DNA of 64,000 nucleotides from Prauserella rugosa (GCF_000719975.1 NZ_JOIJ01000006.1:1-64000), one strand, 5' to 3'. Shown: positions 23,349 to 33,907, counted from the first letter of the stretch. Numbers and translations: made by a program. Notes: generated by a model not told the origin, from the sequence alone.

Positions 23349-24704
23349 ATGAGCGATCGCGCGAAAGGCAAGCGCCCGGGCCTCGCCGGCCTGCAACGTT
23401 TCGGGCGCAGTCTCATGCTGCCCATCGCCACGCTTCCCGCAGCGGGCCTGCTCAACCGGCTCGGCCAGGACGACATGCTCGGCCGCTGGGATGCGACCTC
23501 GGGCATCGCCGAGGTCATGGCTGCGGCAGGCGGTGGCCTCTTCGACTGGCTGCCGCTGCTGTTCGCCGTCGGTATCGCGGTGGGCTTTGCCCGCAAGGGC
23601 GACGGCTCCACGGGCGTGGCCGCCGTCGTCGGCTTCGTGGTCTTCAGCAAGGTCGTCCAGGTCTTCGCACCCATCGAGGAGATCGAGGGCTACTACGAGC
23701 AGACCCCGGACGGCGTCGTCGAGCACACCGAATGGTTGCTGCAGCCGATCAAGTGGCCGTTCAGCGTGCTCTCGGGTGTGGTCGTCGGACTCGTGACGGC
23801 CGTGTTGTGGCAGCGGTTCCACCGCATCAAGCTCCCCCCGTACCTGGCGTTCTTCGGCGGGCGCCGGTTCGTGCCGATCATCAACTCCGTCGTGCTGTTG
23901 CTGATCGGCGTCGTGTTCGGGCTGGCGTTCCAGGTCATCGACGCCGGCATCCAGAACGTCGGCGAGGCCGCGACGAGTGACGCCGTCATCGGCGGCGGTC
24001 TCTACGGGCTGCTGAACCGCCTGCTGATCCCGATCGGCCTGCACCAGCTGCTCAACGTGCCGCTGTGGTTCATCTTCGACGGCGGCGACATCAACAACTT
24101 CTTCGCCGGCGACCCGAATGCCGGCGCATTCATGACAGGCTTCTTCCCGATCTTCATGTTCGCCCTGCCCGCCGCGGCACTGGCGATCTGGCAGACGGCC
24201 AAGCCGAGCCAGAAGAAGGTCGTCGGCGGCGTCATGATCTCCGCAGCGGCCACGGCTTTCCTGACCGGTGTCACCGAGCCGATCGAGTTCGCGTTCATGT
24301 TCGTCGCGTGGCCGCTGTACCTGATCCACGCCGTGCTGACCGGTACATCGATGATGCTGGTCAACGCGCTCGACATCCACCTCGGATTCTCGTTCTCCGC
24401 CGGCGGGATCGACTTCCTGCTCAACGCCGGGGCCACGGCCGCCAACAAGGCGTGGCTGCTGGTCCCGATCGGCCTGGTCTACGCCGCGATCTACTACGTG
24501 CTGTTCCGGTGGGTCATCACGAAGTGGAACCTGCGCACGCCGGGCCGGGAAGAGGACGAGGGCTCCGGTACGGACGGCAGCGACGACGACTCCGACCGCT
24601 CGGGCTCCACCTCGTCCAAGGTCGACGCCGGGACCACGGCCGATTCCGCCGCGCAGACCGGTGACGCGCCGGGCGGCGCAGCCGGAGACGGCGTCAGCAG
24701 CTGA
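23349..24704 (+). CDS. PTS EIIC permease, glucose/N-acetylglucosamine family
   Basis: The 451-residue membrane component starts with the amphipathic GLAGLQRFGRSLMLPIATLPAAG and has about ten hydrophobic segments. The substrate motif GVTEPIEFAFMF lies near residue 320. The last 60 residues are a soluble Asp/Ser/Gly-rich tail without an EIIB domain, which fits the separate EIIB gene across the promoter. The dre operator suggests GlcNAc rather than glucose. The ATG at 23349-23351 is chosen at the amphipathic start. Confidence 0.93.
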   Translation: MSDRAKGKRPGLAGLQRFGRSLMLPIATLPAAGLLNRLGQDDMLGRWDATSGIAEVMAAAGGGLFDWLPLLFAVGIAVGFARKGDGSTGVAAVVGFVVFSKVVQVFAPIEEIEGYYEQTPDGVVEHTEWLLQPIKWPFSVLSGVVVGLVTAVLWQRFHRIKLPPYLAFFGGRRFVPIINSVVLLLIGVVFGLAFQVIDAGIQNVGEAATSDAVIGGGLYGLLNRLLIPIGLHQLLNVPLWFIFDGGDINNFFAGDPNAGAFMTGFFPIFMFALPAAALAIWQTAKPSQKKVVGGVMISAAATAFLTGVTEPIEFAFMFVAWPLYLIHAVLTGTSMMLVNALDIHLGFSFSAGGIDFLLNAGATAANKAWLLVPIGLVYAAIYYVLFRWVITKWNLRTPGREEDEGSGTDGSDDDSDRSGSTSSKVDAGTTADSAAQTGDAPGGAAGDGVSS

Positions 24705-24778
24705 CGGTCGCCCACGACCACCGCCGAACACGTGTGCCTGGCTCTGGCCCGCGCACACCGACGAAAGGAACACACGTC

Positions 24779-25072
24779 ATGCCGCAACGCCGGGTCACCG
24801 TGGGCTCGACGGTCGGGCTGCACGCCCGTCCGGCCGCACTGGTCGCGAAGACCGCCGCGGCGCAGCCGGTCACGGTCACGATCGCCAAGGACGGCGGTGA
24901 CCCGGTGCCGGCGGGCAGCATCATGAACCTGATGACGCTCGGCGCGCAGCACGGCGACACGGTGGTCGTCGCAGCCGAGGACGCGACGGGCGCCGACGAG
25001 GCGGTCGAGGCGGTGGCCGACCTCGTCGCCCGCAACCTCGACGACGCCGCGGGGGACAACGCAGCAGGTTGA
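24779..25072 (+). CDS. ptsH: HPr phosphocarrier protein
   Basis: The 97-residue protein has GLHARPAAL with His15, phosphorylated by enzyme I, and a Ser at about 47 in AGSIMNLMTLGAQ. It is slightly longer at the C-terminus than typical HPr. The ATG at 24779-24781 has GAAAGGAA upstream. It follows the EIIC gene by 74 bases and may be cotranscribed. Enzyme I is not in the window. Confidence 0.95.
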   Translation: MPQRRVTVGSTVGLHARPAALVAKTAAAQPVTVTIAKDGGDPVPAGSIMNLMTLGAQHGDTVVVAAEDATGADEAVEAVADLVARNLDDAAGDNAAG

Positions 25073-25139
25073 CGACGCAGGGACTCGAGGCGCGGCCCTG
25101 CCAGGCCGTGGCCTCCACCCGCTGCCTAGGGTGATGCGC

Positions 25140-25961
25140 ATGGACAGCCTGCGGTTGATCGAACAGTGGCCCGTTCCCCACGCGGCGACGGCGGTCGTCG
25201 GTGCCGACGGGACCGTGCTGGGCACACACGGCGACACGACGCGGGTGTTCCCGCTGGCATCGGTCACGAAGCTGCTGACGGCCTACGCGGCGCTCATCGC
25301 CGTGGAGGAGGGTGTCGTCGACCTCGAGACGCCCGCGGGCCCGGACGGCGCGACGATCCGCCACCTGCTGGCGCACACCGCGGGCCTGGCGTTCAACGAA
25401 CACAAGGTTCAGGCGCCTCCCGGCCAGCGCAGGCTGTACTCGAGCTCGGGTTTCGAGCAGTTGGCCGACGCGCTCACCGAACACTCCGGGATCCCCTTCC
25501 CGCAGTACCTGTCGGAGGGCGTGTTGCAACCGCTCGGTATGACGAACACGACGTCGACCGATTCGCCGGGCGCGGGTTCTGCGTCCACGGTGGACGACCT
25601 CGTGCGGTTCGCCGCGGAGCTGCAGTCTCCGACGCTGATCGCCCGCTCCACTCTGGACGAGGCGACCTCGGTACAGTTCCCCGGCCTCAACGGAGTCCTT
25701 CCCGGACTGGGTCACCAGAAGCCGAACGACTGGGGCCTGGGTTTCGAGATCCGGGACGGCAAGAGTCCCCATTGGACCGGGGCGCACAGTTCGCCGCGCA
25801 CGTTCGGCCACTTCGGACAGTCGGGCACGTTCCTGTGGGTCGATCCGGACGCCGGGGTCGCCTGCATCGCGCTGACCGACCGGGACTTCGGCCCGTGGGC
25901 CGTCGAGGCCTGGCCTGCGTTCACCGACGCCGTGCTGGACGACCTGCCGACGAGGAGCTGA
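25140..25961 (+). CDS. serine hydrolase, class C beta-lactamase-like
   Basis: The 273-residue protein has the SxxK nucleophile as S41-V-T-K44 and the Y100-S-S motif in RRLYSSSGFEQLADAL. HLLAHTAGLAF and HFGQSGTFLWVDP are typical of esterase/DD-peptidase relatives. No signal peptide is present, so a cytosolic esterase or amidase is more likely than a cell-wall enzyme. Starts at 25131 (GTG), 25134 (ATG) or 25140 (ATG) are all possible. Confidence 0.85.
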   Translation: MDSLRLIEQWPVPHAATAVVGADGTVLGTHGDTTRVFPLASVTKLLTAYAALIAVEEGVVDLETPAGPDGATIRHLLAHTAGLAFNEHKVQAPPGQRRLYSSSGFEQLADALTEHSGIPFPQYLSEGVLQPLGMTNTTSTDSPGAGSASTVDDLVRFAAELQSPTLIARSTLDEATSVQFPGLNGVLPGLGHQKPNDWGLGFEIRDGKSPHWTGAHSSPRTFGHFGQSGTFLWVDPDAGVACIALTDRDFGPWAVEAWPAFTDAVLDDLPTRS

Positions 25962-26066
25962 GGCGCTCACCGATCCGGGGCCGAGACGACACCGTCTCGT
26001 GACCGCGGTCCACTCCGCTTCCACTAACATCGGCCGGGACCGTGCACCGAGGCCACGGCGGAAACG

Positions 26067-26444
26067 ATGGAGGTGTCGGGCGACGTGTCGAGTATCCGGT
26101 TCACGGCAGCGACACTGGCGGGATTGGGCGCATTCCAGACAGGACTGGCTGCGGGAGCACCGTGGGGACACATGGCCTACGGCGGCAGCCATCCCGGACG
26201 CCTACCGACGAGACTGCGCACGGTCAGCGCAGTCGCCGCGGCCGGATACGGCGTTGCCGCCGCCCTCGTCGCGACCGAGCGCGGCACCGTGACCAGCCGT
26301 CGCATCGGCCTGACCTGTCTCGCCGGTTTCCTGGGCTTCGGCACAGCACTCAACGCCGTGTCGCCGTCGCGCACCGAGCGGATCTGGGCTCCGGTGTGCG
26401 CGGCCACCGCAGTCGCGGCGTGGCGGGCACGCCCGCCTGCCTGA
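26067..26444 (+). CDS. small membrane protein, unknown function
   Basis: The 125-residue product has four hydrophobic stretches (around 12-32, 53-68, 82-97, 108-120) and no charged catalytic motif. The topology suggests a small integral membrane protein of the kind found as conserved hypotheticals in actinomycetes. I do not recognise the family. It converges with the siderophore-interacting protein gene, leaving 10 bases. Confidence 0.65.
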   Translation: MEVSGDVSSIRFTAATLAGLGAFQTGLAAGAPWGHMAYGGSHPGRLPTRLRTVSAVAAAGYGVAAALVATERGTVTSRRIGLTCLAGFLGFGTALNAVSPSRTERIWAPVCAATAVAAWRARPPA

Positions 26445-26454
26445 CCACCTGCGA

Positions 26455-27264
26455 TCAGCCGGCCGTGGCCTCCTCGGCGGCGCGTTCGGCGGCCTTCTCC
26501 TCGCGCCACTTCTCGTCGTCGGCACCGCGGCGCCAGTAGCCCGAGATCGACGTCCATTCCCTGGCCACGCCGCGCTCGCCGAGCAGCTGCCTGCGGATGT
26601 CGCGGACGAAGCCGGCCTCGCCGTGGACGAAAGCATGGACCTGGCCGTCCGGCCACTCCGCGTCGCGCACGGCGGCGGGCAGGTCGTCGCCGCGTGAGCG
26701 GTGCAGCCACCAAATGCGCGCGTCGGCCTTCGTGACCAGGGGTTGCTGTTCGGCCTCGTCCTCGACGAGCACGTACACGTGGGCGAGAGCGCCGTCGGGC
26801 AAGGCCTCCAGCGAGGCGGCGATCGCGGGCAGCGCACTCTCGTCGCCGACGAGCAGATGCCAGTCCGCCTCCGCCGATGGCGCGTATCCACCGCCTGGCC
26901 CGACGAGCAGCACGTCGTCACCCGGGGTCAGTGTCGCAACCCACGGACCGGCCAGGCCCTCGTCGCCGTGGTACACGACGTCGAGCACCAGCTCCCTGGC
27001 AGCGGCGTCGAACGAGCGCACGGTGTAGGTCCGCATCCGTGGGCGCTGTTCGGGCGACAGGTCGGCGAGATCGAGTGGATCCGGGTAGGTCACCCCGTCC
27101 GGCGCGAAGAGCACCTTGACGTAGCTGTCCGTGCACTCGGTGGACCGGAAGGCCGCGAGACCCTCACCTCCGCAGACGATCCGGATCATGTGCGGGGTGA
27201 GACGTTCGGTCCGCAGCACCTGCGCACGCATCACCGGCCTGCTGCGTCCCTGCCGATCGGCCAT
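26455..27264 (-). CDS. siderophore-interacting protein (FAD-binding ferric-siderophore reductase)
   Basis: The 269-residue protein belongs to the ViuB/SIP family. The FAD-binding motif is RPRMRTYTVRSFD near residue 75, with GPWVATLTPGDDVLLVGPGG next and the NAD(P)H-side LLVGDESALPAIAASLEAL. The end is a charged Glu/Ala helix. It releases iron from imported ferric siderophores. An IdeR/DtxR iron box 30 bases upstream of the ATG indicates iron repression. Confidence 0.94.
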   Translation of the reverse strand: MADRQGRSRPVMRAQVLRTERLTPHMIRIVCGGEGLAAFRSTECTDSYVKVLFAPDGVTYPDPLDLADLSPEQRPRMRTYTVRSFDAAARELVLDVVYHGDEGLAGPWVATLTPGDDVLLVGPGGGYAPSAEADWHLLVGDESALPAIAASLEALPDGALAHVYVLVEDEAEQQPLVTKADARIWWLHRSRGDDLPAAVRDAEWPDGQVHAFVHGEAGFVRDIRRQLLGERGVAREWTSISGYWRRGADDEKWREEKAAERAAEEATAG

Positions 27265-27293
27265 CTGACACTCCTCACCTCGTGGACGTCCTC

Positions 27294-27312
27294 ACAGGTA
27301 AGGCTAACCTTC
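27294..27312. promoter_or_regulatory. IdeR/DtxR iron box
   Basis: ACAGGTAAGGCTAACCTTC matches the 19-bp consensus TTAGGTTAGGCTAACCTAA through the whole central AGGTNAGGCTAACCT. It is 30 bases from the siderophore-interacting protein ATG and about 120 bases from the divergent oxidoreductase start. It therefore mainly serves the leftward gene. Confidence 0.8.
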
Positions 27313-27395
27313 CGATCACCCGCTCGCAGCAACGCCCGTCACGGCCCGTCACGATGTGGCCGACGGAGCGGGCACCACCTCGGCGACAGCGCCTC

Positions 27396-27424
27396 TTGAC
27401 ACTATGCCAACAAGGTACGACTGT
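27396..27424 (+). promoter_or_regulatory. possible promoter giving leaderless oxidoreductase mRNA
   Basis: TTGACA at 27396-27401 and GACTGT at 27419-27424, spaced by 17. The predicted start falls on the ATG at 27431. The -10 is weak. Confidence 0.35.
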
Positions 27425-27430
27425 GTCCGC

Positions 27431-29113
27431 ATGACGCAGTTCGACTACGACGTCCTGGTCATCGGCTCCGGCTTCGGTGGCAGTGTGAGTGCCCTCAGGC
27501 TGACGGAGAAGGGCTATCGCGTCGGGGTGCTCGAAATGGGCAGGCGCTTCGCCGATCACGAACTTCCCAAGACGTCGTGGCGGCTGCGCGACTACCTGTT
27601 CGCCCCGGCCCTCGGCTGCACGGGCATCCTCCGCATCACCCCGCTCAAGGAGGCCTTGATCCTCTCGGGCGCGGGCGTGGGCGGCGGTTCGCTGGTGTAC
27701 GCCAACACCCTGTACGAACCACCGGACGCGTTCTACGGCGATCCGCAGTGGTCACACATCACGGACTGGAAGTCGGAACTGGCGCCGTACTACGACCAGG
27801 CCAAACGCATGCTCGGCGTGAATCGGTATCCCGGCACGACGCCCGCCGACGAGGTGATGCGGTCGGTCGCCGAGGACATGGGGATCGCCGACACCTTCGG
27901 GCCCACCCCGGTCGGCGTGTTCTTCGGCCAGGAAGGGACCAAGCGCGGTGTCACCGTGCCCGATCCCTACTTCGGCGGTGCCGGACCGCAGCGGCGCACC
28001 TGCACCCACTGCGGCGAATGCATGACCGGATGCCGGCACAACGCGAAGAACACGACGGTGAAGAACTATCTGTATCTGGCCGAACAGGCCGGTGCGACCG
28101 TCCATCCCCTCACCACCGTGACGGAGGTGCGCCCGCGTCCGGGCGGTGGCTACGCCGTGCAAACCACGACCACCGGAAAGCCGTGGCGGAAGCGGACCTT
28201 CACCGCCGAGCAGGTCGTGTTCTCGGCGGCGGCGCTCGGCACCCAGCGGCTTCTGCACGCGATGCGCGACCGCGGGACGCTCCCCCATCTGTCCAGCCGC
28301 GTCGGCGTGTTGGCGCGCACCAACTCGGAGGCGATCCTCGCCGCCCGTTCACTGGGTGAGGGCACCGAGTACCACCGCGGCGTCGCGATCACCTCGTCGA
28401 TCCATCCCGACGCCGTGACCCATGTCGAACCGGTTCGCTACGGCAAGGGCAGCAACCTGCTCGGCCTGCTCGGCGCCGTGCTCGTCGATCCCCGCCCCGG
28501 CAGGCCACGCTGGTGGTTGGGGCTGAAGGAGATGTGGCGCCAGCGCCGCAACCTGCCCAAGCTGCACAACCCGAAACGGTGGTCGGAGCAGACCATCGCG
28601 CTGCTGGTCATGCAGACGCTCGACAACTCCGTCACGACCTACACCAAGCGGGGCAGGCTCAAGACCAAACAGGGCATCGGCGAGCCCAACCCGACGTGGA
28701 TCCCGGCCGGGCACGAGGTGACCCGGCGCGTGGCCGACAAGATCGACGGGATCCCCGGCGGCGGATGGAACGATCTGGCCAACGTGCCGCTCACCGGGCA
28801 CTTCATCGGCGGGTGCGCCATCGGCGACTCCCCCGAGACCGGTGTCGTCGATCCGTACCAGCGGCTGTACGGCCACGAGGGCCTCCACGTCGTCGACGGC
28901 GCCGCCGTCTCGGCCAACCTGGGCGTCAACCCGTCGCTCACGATCACCGCGCAGGCCGAGCGGGCGATGGCGATGTGGCCCAACAAGGGCGAACGCGATC
29001 CACGGCCGCCGCTCGGCGCGGACTACCGGCGCATCACCCCGGTGGCGCCGAGGAATCCGGTCGTTCCCGAGGCCGCCCCCGGCGCGCTGCGCCTGCCCCT
29101 GTCCCCGGCGTGA
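27431..29113 (+). CDS. GMC-family FAD oxidoreductase, ChoD-like
   Basis: The 560-residue flavoprotein starts with DYDVLVIGSGFGGSVSALRL. It has LSGAGVGGGSLVYANTLY and the cysteine-rich CTHCGECMTGCRHNAKNT near residue 200, a feature of the mycobacterial ChoD-type branch. It ends with VVDGAAVSANLGVNPSLTITA, the GMC catalytic region. Homologues are annotated as cholesterol oxidases, but this branch is not proven to use sterols. The ATG at 27431 abuts the flavin motif; an ATG nine codons upstream is the alternative. A TetR gene follows. Confidence 0.88.
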   Translation: MTQFDYDVLVIGSGFGGSVSALRLTEKGYRVGVLEMGRRFADHELPKTSWRLRDYLFAPALGCTGILRITPLKEALILSGAGVGGGSLVYANTLYEPPDAFYGDPQWSHITDWKSELAPYYDQAKRMLGVNRYPGTTPADEVMRSVAEDMGIADTFGPTPVGVFFGQEGTKRGVTVPDPYFGGAGPQRRTCTHCGECMTGCRHNAKNTTVKNYLYLAEQAGATVHPLTTVTEVRPRPGGGYAVQTTTTGKPWRKRTFTAEQVVFSAAALGTQRLLHAMRDRGTLPHLSSRVGVLARTNSEAILAARSLGEGTEYHRGVAITSSIHPDAVTHVEPVRYGKGSNLLGLLGAVLVDPRPGRPRWWLGLKEMWRQRRNLPKLHNPKRWSEQTIALLVMQTLDNSVTTYTKRGRLKTKQGIGEPNPTWIPAGHEVTRRVADKIDGIPGGGWNDLANVPLTGHFIGGCAIGDSPETGVVDPYQRLYGHEGLHVVDGAAVSANLGVNPSLTITAQAERAMAMWPNKGERDPRPPLGADYRRITPVAPRNPVVPEAAPGALRLPLSPA

Positions 29114-29141
29114 GCGTGGTCGGCGTGCGAAACTGCACCGC

Positions 29142-29777
29142 ATGACCGCCGGATCCGCGCCGAAATGGCGAAGGCTCGAGCCGGACCAGCGCAGGGAACA
29201 GATCTTCGCCTGCGCGGCCGAACTCTTCGGCGAACGCCCGTACGCGGCGGTGTCCACGGCCGACATCGCCGCCCGCGCGGGTGTGGCCCGTGGCCTGATC
29301 AACCACTACTTCGGCACGAAACGCGAGCTGTACCTGTCCGTGGTGCGCCGGGCGCTGACGTTGCCGCCGTCGGCGGTGGCGACCCTTCCCGACGGGCCGT
29401 TGGCCGAACGCACCGACGCGGCCGTCGACTGGTTCCTCGACATGGTCAGCAAGCAACAGAAGACGTGGCTGGCCGCGATCACCCCGGAGGGCATCGGCCG
29501 CGACGACGAGGTCGAGCGGATTCTCGACGAGGCCGACCGGGAGGCCGCCACGCTCGTCCTCGAGGCCATGGGGTTCGACCGGTCCGACGCGCGCTGGGAG
29601 CAGCTCGTCGCCGTCATCCGCACCTATGCGGGCATGGTCAAGGCGGCCAGCAGGGAGTGGCTGGACCGCGAGACGCTCAACCGCGACCAGGTGCACACCG
29701 TGCTCTCGCAGGTGTTGCTCACGCTCGTGTCGGACGTGATCCCGCGGGCCAGGCAGCAGGCTGCTAGCGATAGCTGA
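29142..29777 (+). CDS. TetR-family transcriptional regulator
   Basis: The 211-residue protein has an N-terminal TetR helix-turn-helix (RREQIFACAAELFGERPYAA, VSTADIAARAGVARGLINHY, FGTKRELYL) and a ligand-binding C-terminal domain that gives no substrate hint. It lies 28 bases after the GMC oxidoreductase on the same strand and may control it. Its last 14 bases overlap the converging phosphatase gene. Confidence 0.9.
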   Translation: MTAGSAPKWRRLEPDQRREQIFACAAELFGERPYAAVSTADIAARAGVARGLINHYFGTKRELYLSVVRRALTLPPSAVATLPDGPLAERTDAAVDWFLDMVSKQQKTWLAAITPEGIGRDDEVERILDEADREAATLVLEAMGFDRSDARWEQLVAVIRTYAGMVKAASREWLDRETLNRDQVHTVLSQVLLTLVSDVIPRARQQAASDS

Positions 29778-30426
29778 CGAGGTCGGCCGCCGGTCCGTCG
29801 AAGTGGCCGTGTTCGTTGAACGAGATCAGCGTCGTTCCACCACGTCCGGTGGCGACCTTCGTGATGCCCGCGTTCACGGCGACCCTGCTGTAGGGCACCA
29901 GATGCGTCTCGGGCGTGCCGAGCAGCAGTCCGCACAGGGTCGCGATCACGCCTCCCGAGGTGAACACCACGGCCTGTTCGCCCTTGCCGAGCGAGGCGGC
30001 GACGTCGGTGAGCGCGGCGCCGACCCTGGCGCGGAACGCGGGCCAGCTCTCGGTGCCCGCGCCGGACTCCCCCGCGGCCACCCACGCCGTCAACGCCGAT
30101 TCGAGGACCTGCTGGAACCCCCGCGGGTCGCTGGCGTCCTGGTGGCGGCCACCACCGTAGGCCCCGAGGACGCCGGCGTCGGAGTACTCGTCCCAGCGCG
30201 CGTCCTCCTTCAGCACGGCACCGGGTGCGCACTCGGCGAGTGCGAGTTCGGCCGTCGCCCGCTGCCGCGACAGCGATCCGCACCACGCGTGGTCGACGCG
30301 CACGTTCCGGCGAGCCAGTTCGGCGCCGACGAGTCGTGCCTGCCTCCGGCCGAGGTCGGAGAGCCGGTCGTAGTCCGCGGTGCCGAACGAGGCCTGTCCG
30401 TGCCGTACCAGGAAGATCGCGCCCAT
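29764..30426 (-). CDS. histidine phosphatase family protein
   Basis: The 220-residue protein has the catalytic FLVRHGQASFGTADYDRLSD motif at its start, with the phosphorylated His at about 9, and the second His region GVIATLCGLLLG. It is in the phosphoglycerate-mutase-like superfamily; the substrate is unknown. The ATG at 30424-30426 overlaps the SDR stop by one base, so it is co-translated with that dehydrogenase. Confidence 0.9.
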   Translation of the reverse strand: MGAIFLVRHGQASFGTADYDRLSDLGRRQARLVGAELARRNVRVDHAWCGSLSRQRATAELALAECAPGAVLKEDARWDEYSDAGVLGAYGGGRHQDASDPRGFQQVLESALTAWVAAGESGAGTESWPAFRARVGAALTDVAASLGKGEQAVVFTSGGVIATLCGLLLGTPETHLVPYSRVAVNAGITKVATGRGGTTLISFNEHGHFDGPAADLVSYR

Positions 30427-31181
30427 CAGACGAGCCTGCGGAACACGCCGACGGGCAGTGCCTTCAGCAGCACCGACAGCGGCGTCCACGGCCACGAGGG
30501 CACGTACGACACCGCGCGCTCGGACTCGATCGCCCTGACGAGGGAGTCGGTGCCCCGGTCGGCGTCGGCGACCAGCGGGGTCCGCCCGCCCGAGCGCGAC
30601 GTCATCTCCGATTCGATGAACCCGGGAAGGACGGTGCTGACCCGGATCGGACTGCCGTGCACGTCGGCACGGATGCCGTCCGCCAACGCCGAGACCCCCG
30701 CCTTGGAGGCGCCGTAGGCCGTCATGTTCCGCGGCATGCCGCGGATCGCGCTGAACGACGACACGACCACCAGATGTCCGGCGTTCTGCTCGCGGAAGAT
30801 CTCCATCGCCGCCTCGCACTGCGCGAGCGCGGCGACCATGTTCGTCTCGACCGTCTGCTTGTTGGCCTCGAAGTACCCGCTGCCGACCGGCTGGCCCTTG
30901 CCGAGCCCCGCGTTGACGACGACGCGGTCGAGCCCACCCAGTTCGTCGCGGAACGACCGGAACACCGAGAAGACGTCGTCGTGCCGGTTGACGTCCAGTC
31001 CGGCGGTGGTGACCCGGATGCCGGGGTGCCGCTCGGTGAGTTCGGCGGCGAGTGCGTCGAGCCGCTCGGTGCGGCGCGCGCACAGCGCCAGATCCCTGCC
31101 TGCCGCCGCGAAGCGTCGCGCCATGCCTTCGCCGAGCCCGGAGCTGGCTCCCGTGATGAGAATCCTCGTGCGGGTGGTCAT
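30426..31181 (-). CDS. short-chain dehydrogenase/reductase
   Basis: The 251-residue SDR has the cofactor motif ITGASSGLGEGMARRF, the VVNAGLGKGQ strand, Ser in VVVSSFSAIRG and the YGASKAGV catalytic Tyr-Lys. The C-terminal hydrophobic stretch (PSWPWTPLSVLLKALPVG) suggests membrane or lipid association. The substrate is unknown. It forms a two-gene operon with the phosphatase. Confidence 0.92.
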   Translation of the reverse strand: MTTRTRILITGASSGLGEGMARRFAAAGRDLALCARRTERLDALAAELTERHPGIRVTTAGLDVNRHDDVFSVFRSFRDELGGLDRVVVNAGLGKGQPVGSGYFEANKQTVETNMVAALAQCEAAMEIFREQNAGHLVVVSSFSAIRGMPRNMTAYGASKAGVSALADGIRADVHGSPIRVSTVLPGFIESEMTSRSGGRTPLVADADRGTDSLVRAIESERAVSYVPSWPWTPLSVLLKALPVGVFRRLV

Positions 31182-31297
31182 TCCGGCACTCTGCCACGGA
31201 CGCGGCGGTCATGGCCGTGGCGGTCGCTACACCGCCGGAGCCCGGCGCCCCAGGGCCGCCCGCCCTCGCACCCCGGACCGGCGGCGCCCCGAAACGG

Positions 31298-31332
31298 CCG
31301 ATGGCCCAGCGCGGCACGCGCTGGGCCATCGG
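31298..31332. terminator. terminator of the subtilase gene
   Basis: A perfect 15-bp inverted repeat (31298-31312 and 31318-31332, CCGATGGCCCAGCGC and its complement) with a 5-base loop. It lies 33 bases beyond the peptidase stop codon. Confidence 0.88.
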
Positions 31333-31365
31333 TGAATCGCCGTGAGCGGCGGGATCAGGAGCAGC

Positions 31366-32565
<1,200 letters not shown>

Positions 32566-32858
32566 TCGGATTCCTTCCGTTATCCCCGGCAGGTTCGTGA
32601 GTCATGCAAGCTGCGCCGGCAGACTTCGGCAATGATTCACAGTTACCAGTCGTGGATCGTTCACCGTAGTCAGCGATACTCCGAATGGTGTAGTCCTCAC
32701 GCTGTGCAGCCACGCGGTGACGCGTTACACGATACTGCTAACGTTGGCCATATCGTTATCGGCGCGGCGACATCGTTACCGCCGTCGCTATCGGCTCCGT
32801 TTCGAGGCCGTTATCGACGACACCATCAGCGACACAGCACTGGGAGGCGATTCGACAG

Positions 32859-33722
32859 GTGGGCGGTACCGCATTCTCGGTGGCACTCCGCTCCGCGATC
32901 GCGACGAGCGGACTCGGCCTGGACCGAATTCAAGCCCGCCTGCAGGACCACGGAATCGCCATCAGTGTCACGGCGCTGAGCTATTGGCAATCCGGAAAAC
33001 GGCAGCCGGAGCGCCAGAGCTCCATCTCCGCGGTCCGGGCACTCGAGGAGATCCTCGAGGTGCCGACCGGCTCCCTGCTCGGACTGCTCCCCCCGCCGCG
33101 GCCCCGCGGGGCGACCTCCCGGCGCCGGCACGACGAGGGCGACCGTGCCCCGCTCAGCCTGGACCGCCAGCCGGACGTCTCCCTGGTGGGGCTGCACGAC
33201 CACTGCACCGTGACGAGCAACGGGACAGCCGACCACAGCATCGTCACGGCCAAGGCGGTCTTCCGGGCCCAGGCGGACGGGCAGGACCGCTGGCTGCTGG
33301 CCTACCGCCAGGACGGGATGGGTGACGCGGCGGCCACTCCGGCGCTGTCGGCGGTGCGCAACTGCGCCGTCGGCCGTGTCGAAGAAGACCCACAGGCCGG
33401 ACTCACCCTGGCGGAACTGGTGTTCAGCAGGCCGATCGACACCGGTGAGACTCATTTGATCGAGTATTCCCTCGAATATCGCCACCAACCCGATTCCGAT
33501 TCCCGGAAAGCACATTTCCGCGAATTCTGGAAGCCGATTCCGGAATACCTGCTGGAAGTCGATTTCGAGCCCGGGAGATTCCCGGAGCAATGCTGGCGTT
33601 ACTCCCACCGAAGCAACGGCGGTGCCGCCGAATCCCACGACCTCACGATCGACGAGTTGGGCCGCGCCCACGCGATCGCGACGAACTTCGGTCCGGGAGT
33701 CTTCGGAATCGGCTGGATGTAG
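32859..33722 (+). CDS. HTH-domain protein with unknown C-terminal domain
   Basis: The 287-residue protein has an N-terminal DNA-binding-like region (FSVALRSAIATSGLGLDRIQ, with AISVTALSYWQSGKRQPER as probable recognition part) resembling XRE helix-turn-helix proteins. Residues 100-287 are a beta-rich domain I do not recognise. The start GTG at 32859 has GGGAGG upstream. It is divergent from the subtilase with a 293-base intergenic region of lower GC, so it may control that gene; this is inference. Confidence 0.75.
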   Translation: MGGTAFSVALRSAIATSGLGLDRIQARLQDHGIAISVTALSYWQSGKRQPERQSSISAVRALEEILEVPTGSLLGLLPPPRPRGATSRRRHDEGDRAPLSLDRQPDVSLVGLHDHCTVTSNGTADHSIVTAKAVFRAQADGQDRWLLAYRQDGMGDAAATPALSAVRNCAVGRVEEDPQAGLTLAELVFSRPIDTGETHLIEYSLEYRHQPDSDSRKAHFREFWKPIPEYLLEVDFEPGRFPEQCWRYSHRSNGGAAESHDLTIDELGRAHAIATNFGPGVFGIGWM

Positions 33723-33907
33723 CGACTTTCGTCTGGTCACCCGGGCAAGCGAGGCCGACAGTGGTGACGACCCAGCCTGACCTGGAACATCGCCACACAT
33801 CCGCACCGAAACGCGCCACATGTCGGCTTCGTCCGTTTCGGACGATCGGCGCGCCCAGCCGCCCTGCACCGTCCACGACGGAGCAGAGGATAGGGCGCCG
33901 GGAAGGT

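Noticed and set aside
23250..24773. 507-codon minus-strand frame opposite the PTS permease
   Set aside because: Composition is a high-GC shadow (Asp/Glu/His/Val rich), and the plus-strand permease has clear family motifs.
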